A DNA stretch of 50,192 nucleotides from assembly GCF_000770675.1 (NCBI RefSeq), contig NZ_AVBG01000020.1, positions 1 to 50,192 of the forward strand, given 5' to 3'. Positions 20,994 to 28,426 of this stretch are shown one piece after another. The notes beneath the pieces were generated by a model. It worked only from the letters and a program-made list of their open reading frames with translations, searched no databases and was not told the origin of the DNA. The DNA comes from Pontibacillus chungwhensis BH030062 (GTDB taxonomy: Bacteria; Bacillota; Bacilli; Bacillales; BH030062). Both the position numbers and the translations under genes were made by a program. Positions within the stretch are counted from its first letter, which is position 1; every line of letters starts with the position of its first letter.

Positions 20994-22706
20994 ATGATGA
21001 AAACAATTTGGTTCTTAGGAGTTATGGTGATGCTAATATGTATTTTACCGACGGAGGTGAGCGCTGAAGTATCGGAAAGTAAAAAGTGGAATGTTCTCTT
21101 TAGTACCGATATGGATGAACGTACGATTAATGGTGAAACGGTAAAGGTGAAGAAACTTAACGGGGATAGATTAGAAGTTGAACTACATATGAAAGCGCCT
21201 GATAAATTAGAAGTACGTCCTCCAGCTAATGGATACACTTCTGGAGAGAACTATATCTTATATGTATCTAGTGAAGTTGAGTCTATCGATGGAGTTCCTT
21301 TAAAGGAAGAGGTTTTCCTTGATTTCACCATCGAGCAAGAAAACAATACTTCAAAATCTGGAAACATGAAAACCTATAATCACGAGTTGGTAAGTCCGAT
21401 CGATGCATTTGAACCATCTGTGTTATTGGGTGATTACTCTATCGTAGAGGAAGATATAGATTTGATGGGCGTTGCAAGAGACGGTGAGAATCTTTCGCGT
21501 ACATTAAAGGTCGATGGTAAGGGATTGAGTATTGGTACCGAGAATGGATTGCTTCCTTTAGAACTTAATACTTCGTACTTGCTTAAGATTTATATGAAAT
21601 CTGGAGATAGACATTATATAAATTTTGCTACGGATGGTCTCCCTGCTCTTCCTCAGGATAGTGAGGGAAGTGTTGTGATGATTCCGGCTGATCCGGCAGA
21701 AGGGTTTTATTATCCTTATTTTCTCCGTTTGCCCTCTGAACGGTATAAAGAAAAAAATGAGGGGGAGACAAGGCGACTAATGGTTGTTTCAAATAATACA
21801 GGTCCAACCAACAATTATTTAGATACATTGAAGAGCACGAGGGAAGAGCTAAATCGCTATATGTTGTCCCGACATGTACCTGATAAATTATGGGTTCCAA
21901 CTCTTATGCCAGCCTTTCCGAGGTATCGGGCCGGGTATAATGGTGGTTATTTCTATACCCATGCCTTGGACCGGTACACAATGAATCTTAAGAATATGTT
22001 ACCTATTATGAAATCAGATGAACGATTCCTGCGTCAAATTGAAGCGGAAGATTTGGCGGTAAAGGATTTCCGAAATTTAACCCGTGTCGATTTGCAATTA
22101 GAAGCTATGATTGATCATGCCATAAATTATCTAAATGACCGTGGCGAAGGAATTGCTACTGATAAAGTGTTTCTATCCGGCTATTCTGCGGAAGGAAATT
22201 TTACCAACAGATGGGCTGCTTTACATCCTGACCGAGTAAAAGCTGTAGCTTCCGGTGGAGTTAATAGTACAGCAATTATTCCTATGAAGGAATACAAAGG
22301 AGAAGAGCTGATCTATCCAATTGGTGTTGGAGACTTGGAGGAGCTCACTGGTGAATCATTTAATCTTGATGCCTACAATCGTGTTGCGAATTTCATGTAT
22401 CAGGGCGAAGAAGACCGAAACGATACGTATCAATACGGAGACACATTCGGACCTGAGGAGAAACGTTTAATTAAGAAATTGATGGGTGAAGAAATGTATC
22501 CAACGAGATGGGAAAACAACAAGAGGTTATATTTCGAGTCAGGTGCAAATGGTGCTTTTGGGTTGTATCTTGATACTGGACACGAGATTACAGATGAGGC
22601 TGAACGTGATTTGATAGAGTTCTTCAAGAAAAATCGCGCTTCTAACGCACTGTGGCTGCCTTCTTCGTCAAGCTATGTAGATGTTGATAAACAAACTTCT
22701 GATTAG
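20994..22706 (+). CDS. exported alpha/beta hydrolase with N-terminal Ig-like module
   Basis: 570 residues. The frame opens at GTG 20955, but ATG 20994 is preferred: it directly begins a signal peptide (MMKTIWFLGVMV to SAEV) and AAGGGGGA lies just upstream. Residues ~26-123 are the SbsA-type Ig module (KKWNVLFSTDMD, NGYTSGENYILYV). After a linker domain the C-terminal part is an alpha/beta hydrolase, with the nucleophile motif GYSAEG (S398), followed by AALHPDRVKAVASGG, typical of esterase/PHB-depolymerase-like enzymes. DTGHEI near the C-terminus is a good candidate for the catalytic His. The substrate is unknown. Terminator at 22780. Confidence 0.75.
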   Translation: MMKTIWFLGVMVMLICILPTEVSAEVSESKKWNVLFSTDMDERTINGETVKVKKLNGDRLEVELHMKAPDKLEVRPPANGYTSGENYILYVSSEVESIDGVPLKEEVFLDFTIEQENNTSKSGNMKTYNHELVSPIDAFEPSVLLGDYSIVEEDIDLMGVARDGENLSRTLKVDGKGLSIGTENGLLPLELNTSYLLKIYMKSGDRHYINFATDGLPALPQDSEGSVVMIPADPAEGFYYPYFLRLPSERYKEKNEGETRRLMVVSNNTGPTNNYLDTLKSTREELNRYMLSRHVPDKLWVPTLMPAFPRYRAGYNGGYFYTHALDRYTMNLKNMLPIMKSDERFLRQIEAEDLAVKDFRNLTRVDLQLEAMIDHAINYLNDRGEGIATDKVFLSGYSAEGNFTNRWAALHPDRVKAVASGGVNSTAIIPMKEYKGEELIYPIGVGDLEELTGESFNLDAYNRVANFMYQGEEDRNDTYQYGDTFGPEEKRLIKKLMGEEMYPTRWENNKRLYFESGANGAFGLYLDTGHEITDEAERDLIEFFKKNRASNALWLPSSSSYVDVDKQTSD

Positions 22707-22779
22707 AGGATTTGGAAGGGGGGCGGGGTTGGTTTCCGTGGTTCTCATATATAGTTATAAATTATGAAGAGATTGGATG

Positions 22780-22811
22780 GTAAGGCGCGGATTATGCGTC
22801 TTACTTTTTTT
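22780..22811 (+). terminator. rho-independent terminator
   Basis: GTAAGGCGC pairs with GCGTCTTAC (one G-T wobble), followed by seven T. Confidence 0.75.
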
Positions 22812-22867
22812 ATACATCTATGAAAAAATACTTTTTAACGATTGTTATAAGAAAACAATAGGATTAA

Positions 22868-22889
22868 GTTGTTCTTTATAAAGAACAAC
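22868..22889. promoter_or_regulatory. SinR-type operator, 22-bp perfect palindrome
   Basis: The palindrome centres on GTTCTTTATAAAGAAC, i.e. two SinR boxes (consensus GTTCTYT) face to face. It lies 31 bases before the start of a broken SinR-like gene, which suggests that gene was autoregulated. Confidence 0.7.
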
Positions 22890-22919
22890 AAAGATTTAAA
22901 TTTTAAAGGAGGAAAAGAG

Positions 22920-23153
22920 ATGGATGGGGGTAGGATTAGGAGACTGAGAAAAACTTAGGGAATCACTCTGTCAGAGCTTGCAAAAACGGCAAATGTTTCA
23001 AAGTCCTATATTAGTCAAATTGAAAGGGGGCAGAAAGAGAATCCAAGCATTACGATCCTGACAGATTTTATTATTTCAAAAACAGTCCCACCGCAACGGG
23101 AAGAGGGTAAAGGATACCGGGTTAATTTGAACACTAAAGCATATCTTAAATGA
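22920..23153 (+). pseudogene. SinR/SlrR-like repressor, broken by a stop codon
   Basis: ATG 22920 follows AAAGGAGGAAAAG. The reading frame gives MDGGRIRRLRKT, then an in-frame TAG, then GITLSELAKTANVSKSYISQIERG and NPSITIL. This is the HTH_3 domain of SinR-like proteins, with the same KSYISxIER recognition helix. After ~residue 50 the similarity to SinR ends and the frame runs to TGA 23151-23153, so the C-terminal dimerisation domain is missing. It lies between two clusters of SinR-type boxes upstream of tapA. Either a dead paralogue of sinR or, less likely, a gene with a recoded stop. Confidence 0.75.
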
Positions 23154-23191
23154 ATTTAAAGTAAAGTAAACGGTCCCTAGAGTAAATTTTT

Positions 23192-23378
23192 GTTCGTTAT
23201 AAAAAACAAAAATTTTAAGGAAAATGAAGGGAAATGAAGGAAATTAAAGATATTTGTTCGTTATAACGAAAAAATAGACGTATATGAAGGTTTGCAATAA
23301 TCACAAGAGAAGCTATACTTCTATTTGTAAGTTCTTTAAAACGAACAAAAGAACAACGGATAGTTCTTTTTAAAGAAT
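23192..23378. promoter_or_regulatory. cluster of SinR-type boxes upstream of tapA
   Basis: Four near-palindromic sites: GTTCGTTATAAAAAAC (23192-23207), TTCGTTATAACGAA (23257-23270), GTTCTTTAAAACGAAC (23331-23346) and GTTCTTTTTAAAGAAT (23363-23378), plus a GAAC at 23351. They fit paired SinR boxes GTTCTYT with some C/G variation. The last lies just upstream of the tapA ribosome binding site. In B. subtilis SinR represses the orthologous operon from such sites. Confidence 0.7.
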
Positions 23379-23394
23379 ATCGTTAGGGAAGAGG

Positions 23395-24414
23395 GTGATC
23401 CTTATTCGAAAATCCAGGACCAGAACATATCGAGGTACCAAACATAAACAAACGTTTATAATCTTTCAAGTTGCTGTGCTAAATTGCTCCATTTTCGTGT
23501 CGAGTATGTACGTAAGCACACCGACCAATGCTTCATTTATTGATGTAGAGACTGCGAGGACTCACATACAAGCAGGAGTGTGGGAGGTTGACGATGATAG
23601 TGATTGGGATAAAAGCTCATTAGAGTTTCTTAACTCAGGTACTAAGGAAGAGCCCTCTTTGATGATTTATGCAGTTATTGGAAATGGAGAAGACTCAGGT
23701 TCCATGGAAGGACCAGTGTCTTATGAAGTCTATTATTCTCCAGAAGGAAATCCTAAAAATGGTGAAATTAAATACACTGGTGAAATATCTCCATTAAAAA
23801 TCGGAGAGGAAGCAACCCTTGAATTCACTCCTGCTCAATCTGGTAACTATAAGTTTAAAGCTTATCAGCGGACGGGTCATCCGGGTACGGGAGAGCTTTG
23901 GAGTGAAACCATTGTCATAAATCTTACGGATGCCTCTGAGGAAACAGTTACAACAAATTCAGTTGAATCTGAATCGCTCACGGAGCTGGAGGAATCAGAG
24001 TCAAAATCTCAGGAAGATAATAAAAATAAAGAGAACGCATCAGTGCCCAAGAATTCTTCAGAAGAAGACGGTAACTCTGGGGAGCAATCAAAAAATGAAG
24101 TCGATACCCAAAAAGACAATGCTGACGATCAAGTAAAGGGACAAGAGCCGACAAAGAAAAAATCAAAACAAAAAGAACAACCTCAAAAAGCTTCTACCTC
24201 TGAAGAAGACAAGAAGGATACAAAAGATAAGAAACAAACAATGGAAACAAAAGGTGATAAGACAGAAACGAATGGTGAAGCAGAACAAGCGAGCACACCA
24301 ACTTCTAAGTATCCCAAGGAGAAACAGGAGACCTCATTAGAAAATAAAGAAGAGGTAACAGAAGCTACCAAAAAAACTTCTTCCAAAAATTCAAAGGAAT
24401 CTAACGGAAAATAA
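23395..24414 (+). CDS. tapA: TapA-like biofilm fibre assembly protein
   Basis: 339 residues from GTG 23395 with AGGGAAGAGG upstream. TapA is exported via SipW and helps assemble TasA amyloid-like fibres on the cell surface in B. subtilis. Seen here: basic N-terminus, long hydrophobic signal segment (~22-42), then FIDVET and SDWDKSSLEF. The core domain follows (MIYAVIGNGEDS; GNYKFKAYQRTGHPGTGELWSE), matching the FKVYKPxGYP-WSE block of TapA. Residues ~185-339 are a Lys/Glu/Ser/Thr-rich low-complexity tail, much longer than in B. subtilis. First gene of an operon with sipW (19 bases downstream) and tasA. Confidence 0.85.
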   Translation: MILIRKSRTRTYRGTKHKQTFIIFQVAVLNCSIFVSSMYVSTPTNASFIDVETARTHIQAGVWEVDDDSDWDKSSLEFLNSGTKEEPSLMIYAVIGNGEDSGSMEGPVSYEVYYSPEGNPKNGEIKYTGEISPLKIGEEATLEFTPAQSGNYKFKAYQRTGHPGTGELWSETIVINLTDASEETVTTNSVESESLTELEESESKSQEDNKNKENASVPKNSSEEDGNSGEQSKNEVDTQKDNADDQVKGQEPTKKKSKQKEQPQKASTSEEDKKDTKDKKQTMETKGDKTETNGEAEQASTPTSKYPKEKQETSLENKEEVTEATKKTSSKNSKESNGK

Positions 24415-24433
24415 AATGATGGAGGACGAATTT

Positions 24434-25048
24434 GTGAAGTTCAAAAAAGTGCTTAAACTGTTTAGTAATGTGCTAAATGCAGCTTTATTTCTGTCTTTAG
24501 TGCTTATGACTTTTGTTGTGATATCAGCCAAAGCTTCTGGCGGAGAACCTCAAGTAGTTGGTTATCAAATAAAAAATGTCCTATCTGGCTCCATGGAGCC
24601 TGAGATACAAACCGGATCGATCATTGCTGTGAAACCACTAGAGGAAGTAGAGAAATCATCTCTGATTAAGGGAGATGTTATTACCTTTAAGAACAAAGAC
24701 GAGTCACTAGTTACTCACCGCATTATTGAGGTACAACAAGTCGGAACATCGACTACCTATCAAACCAAAGGGGATAACAACAATGCTCCAGATACTGAAC
24801 CTGTTCTTGCACAAAACGTCGTAGGCAAATACGCCGATTTCACTATCCCTTATGCGGGCTATCTGATGAACTATGCTGGTTCAAGAGCTGGAAGTATTGC
24901 CTTAATGATTTTGCCAGGTATTCTGTTACTCATGTACTCTGGTTATCTAATCTGGAATGCCATTAAGCAATTCGAGAAAAACCTGATCCGAAAGAATTCA
25001 TCAACCAAAATCGTTGAAACTCCTTACATAAGTGAGGATTCAAAATAA
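24434..25048 (+). CDS. sipW: SipW-type signal peptidase I
   Basis: 204 residues. The frame is open from ATG 24416, but GGAGG at 24421 lies 8 bases before GTG 24434, which starts the natural N-terminus MKFKKVLKLFSNVLN. SipW is the ER-type signal peptidase that matures TapA and TasA. Catalytic residues visible: S53 in LSGSMEP, H95 in LVTHRI (the ER-type His in place of Lys) and D114 in TKGDNN. There is an N-terminal membrane segment (~8-30) and a C-terminal one (~155-178), then a basic cytosolic tail. Lies between tapA and tasA as in B. subtilis. Confidence 0.9.
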   Translation: MKFKKVLKLFSNVLNAALFLSLVLMTFVVISAKASGGEPQVVGYQIKNVLSGSMEPEIQTGSIIAVKPLEEVEKSSLIKGDVITFKNKDESLVTHRIIEVQQVGTSTTYQTKGDNNNAPDTEPVLAQNVVGKYADFTIPYAGYLMNYAGSRAGSIALMILPGILLLMYSGYLIWNAIKQFEKNLIRKNSSTKIVETPYISEDSK

Positions 25049-25080
25049 AAACTACTTAATTTTTAGAGGAGGAAGAAATT

Positions 25081-25755
25081 ATGAGTTTGAAAGCGAAACT
25101 AGCAATGGGCGTAATGACTGGAGCACTTGGATTATCACTAGTAGGTGGGGGAACGTATGCGGCATTTACGGATACTGAGTCGGTATCTAATACGTTTGCA
25201 GCGGGTGAGTTGGACATTAAACTTAAGCAACAAGATGGAACAACTAATCTTGGAAGTGAGCTTTTCACTACAAACCTTAAGAATTTAAAGCCAGGGGATT
25301 CTATTACTAAGACAATTCGTGTGAAAAACGCAGGAACTTTATCTGTCAATCAAGTATTTGTGAAAGCTGATTATGATGACTTCGTTGATGGTGGTGCAAA
25401 TATAGATGGTGATCCTGACTTAGGTGGGGAGAATGGCCCTCATGCATTTGCTGACCAAATTGACGTTAAGATTACAGGGAAAAGCGGTCATGTTGTTTAT
25501 AATAATACTCTGAAACATTTAAAAGATAATTCTAGCAGTGATATCACAGATTCTACCACAAATGGTGCTTTACCTGCTATGCCGTCAAAAGATACTGACC
25601 CAGTTACAATAACTTTGACGTTTAATGGTGAAGCAGATAACACATACATGAAGGACTCCATGAACATTAACTTCCACTTCGAAGCAACTCAACATGCAGG
25701 AACTAATTTCAATGACGGTGATGACATTAATTTCCTAAACGGTAGTCAAGAATAG
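25081..25755 (+). CDS. tasA: TasA/camelysin-family biofilm matrix protein
   Basis: 224 residues, ATG with GAGGAGGAAG upstream. The signal peptide MSLKAKLAMGVMTGALGLSL-GGTYAAF is of the SipW-dependent type, followed by the family hallmarks AFTDTESVSNTFAAGELDIKL, NLKPGDSITKTIRVKNAGTLSV and a C-terminal INFHFEATQ. TasA is the main protein fibre of Bacillus biofilms; camelysins are related surface proteins annotated as peptidase M73. A terminator (25768-25796) follows, so downstream genes may be at lower or separate expression. Confidence 0.9.
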   Translation: MSLKAKLAMGVMTGALGLSLVGGGTYAAFTDTESVSNTFAAGELDIKLKQQDGTTNLGSELFTTNLKNLKPGDSITKTIRVKNAGTLSVNQVFVKADYDDFVDGGANIDGDPDLGGENGPHAFADQIDVKITGKSGHVVYNNTLKHLKDNSSSDITDSTTNGALPAMPSKDTDPVTITLTFNGEADNTYMKDSMNINFHFEATQHAGTNFNDGDDINFLNGSQE

Positions 25756-25767
25756 AAACTGAAATAA

Positions 25768-25796
25768 AAGGTGGGTTCTGCACCCACCTTTTTTAT
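25768..25796 (+). terminator. rho-independent terminator after tasA
   Basis: AAGGTGGGT (25768-25776) and ACCCACCTT (25782-25790) with a TCTGC loop and a T-run. It could be a partial terminator within the operon, boosting tapA-sipW-tasA relative to the anchor and sortase genes. Confidence 0.85.
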
Positions 25797-25822
25797 AAAT
25801 TAAACCAGGAAGAAGGTCTCGG

Positions 25823-26440
25823 ATGATGCACATTCCCTTCAAACGTATTATCCTCGTCTCAATATGCCTATGGATGTTTATGGCTACAACCTTCCATTAC
25901 TCTACTCTCGCAGAAGAAGCTGATCAAGAGATTGATTTTTCCCTATCTCCAGCTGTTACCTTTATCGATGTTAAGAATCTAAAACCAGGAGATACGATTA
26001 CGAAGACTTTAACCGTGTCAAATAGTGGACTTATGGATTTTTCTTATTTAATGAATTCCTATAAAGATTCAGGCTCAGATTTATTCTACAATCAGCTCCA
26101 TTTACAAGTTTCTATAGATGATACCCAACTCTATAACGGCCCTTTGTATAGCTTTTCCGGTATGGAAGCTAGGGATCTTGTGAAATCCACATCAGAAGAA
26201 ATGAAGCTAAAGGTCACTTTTCCGTGGGAATCAGGGAACGAATTTCAAGGATTGGCTACTAAAGTAATCTTCCAATTCATTGCTGAAAGGGATTATGCTA
26301 CAGATGGAATACCAACAGGTGGAGGTATGTTACCTCAAACGGGTGAAGAGGGACCGGGTATGTACTACATGCTTGGTGGAGTACTTGTTTGTGCTGGTTT
26401 AGCTCTATATGCAACTTCACGTTATATTAGAAGAGAATGA
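25823..26440 (+). CDS. LPXTG-anchored TasA-like surface protein
   Basis: 205 residues, ATG 25823 with AGGAAGAAGG upstream. A signal peptide (~5-30) leads to a TasA-like domain: PAVTFIDVKNLKPGDTITKTLTVSNSGLMDFSY closely matches NLKPGDSITKTIRVKNAGTLSV of the tasA product. A classic sorting signal ends the protein: LPQTGEE (170-176), a hydrophobic span and RYIRRE. It should be covalently linked to peptidoglycan. The next gene is a sortase. Likely role: an anchor or cap that ties TasA fibres to the wall, inferred from the shared domain and position. Confidence 0.85.
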   Translation: MMHIPFKRIILVSICLWMFMATTFHYSTLAEEADQEIDFSLSPAVTFIDVKNLKPGDTITKTLTVSNSGLMDFSYLMNSYKDSGSDLFYNQLHLQVSIDDTQLYNGPLYSFSGMEARDLVKSTSEEMKLKVTFPWESGNEFQGLATKVIFQFIAERDYATDGIPTGGGMLPQTGEEGPGMYYMLGGVLVCAGLALYATSRYIRRE

Positions 26441-26487
26441 AGGTATATGAAGCATCTTTCTTTGAGTATAAATGGAGGGGATTCGAA

Positions 26488-27141
26488 ATGAAGTGGATAT
26501 CGGTGATCCTCTTTGTCGTTGGAATAGCCTTTGTAAGCTATCCTAAACTACAAAACTATCAGGTTACTAATCATCAAGAGAAGATTATTGACGAATTTGA
26601 AAATCGTGATTTACCTCAATCTTTATCATATACAGCAGATTCGGTGAATACAATGAATGGTGCTCTTGAGATTGGTCCTAAAGTAGGGGGAATCGAAGAT
26701 TCTTCTGAACAATCTGTTGATCCCGTAGTTTCAAATAAAGTCCTTGGAACATTGGAAATAAAAAAAATAAACGTAAAGCTCCCAATTCTTCAAGGAGCTA
26801 CTCAAGAACATTTAGAGTATGGTATTGGTCAACTTATGGGGGATTCGCAAATTGGTGCGGCAGGAAATGTTGCCCTGGCAGCTCATCGAGGGTATACCTA
26901 CGGAAGGTTGTTTAACCGCCTTGATGAATTAAGGGTTGGAGATGAGTTAATTGCAACAACGAGCAAAGGCGCCTATCGTTATCACGTAATAGATACTTTT
27001 CTTGTTTTACCTAATGATCTTTCTGTTCTTGAAGAGGATGGTAAAGAATCTTTTATCACCTTAATTACATGCCATCCTATAAAAGACCCGACTCATCGGT
27101 TAATAGTTCAGGCAGTTCTTGTGAATGATTCTGATCTTTAA
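26488..27141 (+). CDS. sortase (class D-like)
   Basis: 217 residues. The frame is open from 26437 (overlapping the previous stop), but GGAGGGG sits 9 bases before ATG 26488, which begins the membrane anchor MKWISVILFVVGIAF. Sortases cleave LPXTG-type signals and attach the protein to the wall. The catalytic triad is visible: H133 in ALAAHRG, C195 in TLITCHP and R204 in THRLIVQA. LGTLEIKKINVKLPILQGA is the usual start of the beta-barrel. Coupling to the LPQTG protein immediately upstream makes that protein its likely dedicated substrate. Confidence 0.9.
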   Translation: MKWISVILFVVGIAFVSYPKLQNYQVTNHQEKIIDEFENRDLPQSLSYTADSVNTMNGALEIGPKVGGIEDSSEQSVDPVVSNKVLGTLEIKKINVKLPILQGATQEHLEYGIGQLMGDSQIGAAGNVALAAHRGYTYGRLFNRLDELRVGDELIATTSKGAYRYHVIDTFLVLPNDLSVLEEDGKESFITLITCHPIKDPTHRLIVQAVLVNDSDL

Positions 27142-27355
27142 TAAAGTTTATAAAACTACCAAATATAGGGTTTGTTAGTATGAAGAAGTAGGTATATGTA
27201 TTTATTGCTAAAATATTCCTTTGGTGTCTGGTTTTCGCAGCTATATTTACTAAAGTTACACACAATCGACAAAAGTAGTAATCGTTTGCAACACAATCCT
27301 ACAATGTTAACACTTTGTCTATAGTACTATTGAATTGGGTAAATCATAATAATTC

Positions 27356-27441
27356 TTCAGCAAAGGGCAAACTTATTCGAAAGATGAGGACGCAAAGTTA
27401 CAGATCTAACGCTCAAGCTATGATGGCTGAACTACCTGGGA
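27356..27441 (+). promoter_or_regulatory. cyclic di-GMP-I (GEMM) riboswitch upstream of sinI
   Basis: The 5' region of sinI contains the hallmarks of the class I c-di-GMP aptamer in the right order: AAAGGGCAAAC, a GAAA tetraloop hairpin (CTTATTC-GAAA-GATGAG), GGACGCAAAG, the tetraloop receptor-like ATCTAAC, then CTATGATGG. Its ends pair as TTCAGC (27356-27361) with GCTGAA (27426-27431). The sinI ribosome binding site (GAAGGGG, ~27445) starts within ~15 bases, and no terminator hairpin lies between, so translational control is likely. Recognised by eye from the motif; not run through a covariance model. Confidence 0.85.
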
Positions 27442-27457
27442 TAAGAAGGGGCGAAGA

Positions 27458-27712
27458 ATGTTTATGTTGACTGACAAGCAAATGGAAAGTACGGCTGATT
27501 ATGTGGATCAAGAGTGGGTAAATCTTATGAGGGAAGCTAAGAAATTAGGTTTTGATCGGGAACAAGTAAAAGAGTTTTTGGACTCTAAGACAAATAATGA
27601 GAAGCAGCGTACCAAAAAGAATGAGAGTAGGCTACAAAAAGAAGCCGGAGCATTGGTTCAACCTATCCCATTTCTTCAATCTGCTATGGTTTCATTTACA
27701 ATCTTGCCATGA
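27458..27712 (+). CDS. sinI: SinI-like antirepressor
   Basis: 84 residues from ATG 27458; GAAGGGG is 6 bases upstream. SinI binds SinR and relieves repression of matrix genes. The diagnostic SinR-interaction helix pair is present at ~17-44: DYVDQEWVNLMREAKKLGFDREQVKEFL closely follows the LDQEWVELMxEAKxxxxSxEEIRKYL pattern of B. subtilis SinI and the C-terminal half of SinR itself. The protein is longer than B. subtilis SinI (57 aa), with an extra basic then hydrophobic tail (~45-84) that is unexplained. It precedes sinR in the same direction and follows a c-di-GMP aptamer. Confidence 0.85.
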   Translation: MFMLTDKQMESTADYVDQEWVNLMREAKKLGFDREQVKEFLDSKTNNEKQRTKKNESRLQKEAGALVQPIPFLQSAMVSFTILP

Positions 27713-27771
27713 AATTCTTTTCGACACTCTCTTTCGTTGTGTTATAATTTTTCACAAAGAGGGTGGATAAC

Positions 27772-28095
27772 ATGGTAGGTCAACGCATAAAACAATATCG
27801 TATAAATAAAGATATGTCTCTATCAGAACTTGCGGACCGAGCGGGAGTGGCCAAGTCCTATTTAAGCTCCATTGAGCGTGAATTACAATCAAATCCATCC
27901 ATTCAATTTTTAGAAAAGGTTTCTAAAGTGTTGGACGTGTCTGTAAATGTTCTTCTTAACGGTGAGGAAGACGGAGATGTGGAACAGTTGGACAAGGATT
28001 GGATGGACCTTGTAAGGGAAGCTCAAGATTCAGGAGTGTCTAAAGAGCAATTCCGTGAATTTTTGGAGTTCAATAGATGGAGAAATAAGAAATAG
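27772..28095 (+). CDS. sinR: SinR master biofilm repressor
   Basis: 107 residues. ATG 27772 is preferred over the GTG at 27763 because it gives the family N-terminus MVGQRIKQYR and is preceded by GAGGGTGG. Residues ~1-65 are the HTH domain (SLSELADRAGVAKSYLSSIERELQSNPSIQFLEKVSKVLDVSV), almost identical in pattern to B. subtilis SinR. Residues ~75-105 are the SinI-binding dimerisation domain (LDKDWMDLVREAQDSGVSKEQFREFLEFNRW). It is expected to bind the GTTCTYT-type boxes upstream of tapA. sinI-sinR adjacency to the tasA operon is also seen in B. subtilis, though the arrangement differs here. Confidence 0.95.
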   Translation: MVGQRIKQYRINKDMSLSELADRAGVAKSYLSSIERELQSNPSIQFLEKVSKVLDVSVNVLLNGEEDGDVEQLDKDWMDLVREAQDSGVSKEQFREFLEFNRWRNKK

Positions 28096-28151
28096 GTGTA
28101 AATGTTTGATTATTCAGCGTGTACCTTTACATAAGTATGAGCTTTAAAAGC

Positions 28152-28187
28152 TTGAGTTAGTTTAAGGACTAGTACTCAATCTTTTTT
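28152..28187 (+). terminator. terminator after sinR
   Basis: TTGAGTTAGT pairs with ACTA-GT-ACTCAA (two-base bulge), then CTTTTTT. Between here and 28427 there is also a type B-like fragment (28216-28240), a type A hairpin (28273-28297) and the leader of the next gene. Confidence 0.6.
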
Positions 28188-28272
28188 GTTGTAATTGTTT
28201 TTTCCTGAGGAAGTACTGGGATGGTTCCCGCGCTTCTGGAAAGGTAGAGATTTATTAGAGAGAGCGAAAAAA

Positions 28273-28297
28273 GGAGCACAGCTGTGCTTCTTTTTTT
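28273..28297. repeat. type A hairpin repeat (short form)
   Basis: AGGAGCACAGCTGTGCTTCTTTTTTT: perfect AGCACAGCTGTGCT palindrome with T-run; short version of the dispersed A family. Could act as a terminator. Confidence 0.7.
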
Positions 28298-28426
28298 ATG
28301 TCTATTCGATCAAATAGAGCAATAGAAGCGCCTTCATGCTCCCTTCTAGAGCATTAGTCTCATTATATATAGGTGGAAAAATGTCGATGAAAAGAAGAAG
28401 TAGAACGAGAGAAAGGGGAATGAGAG

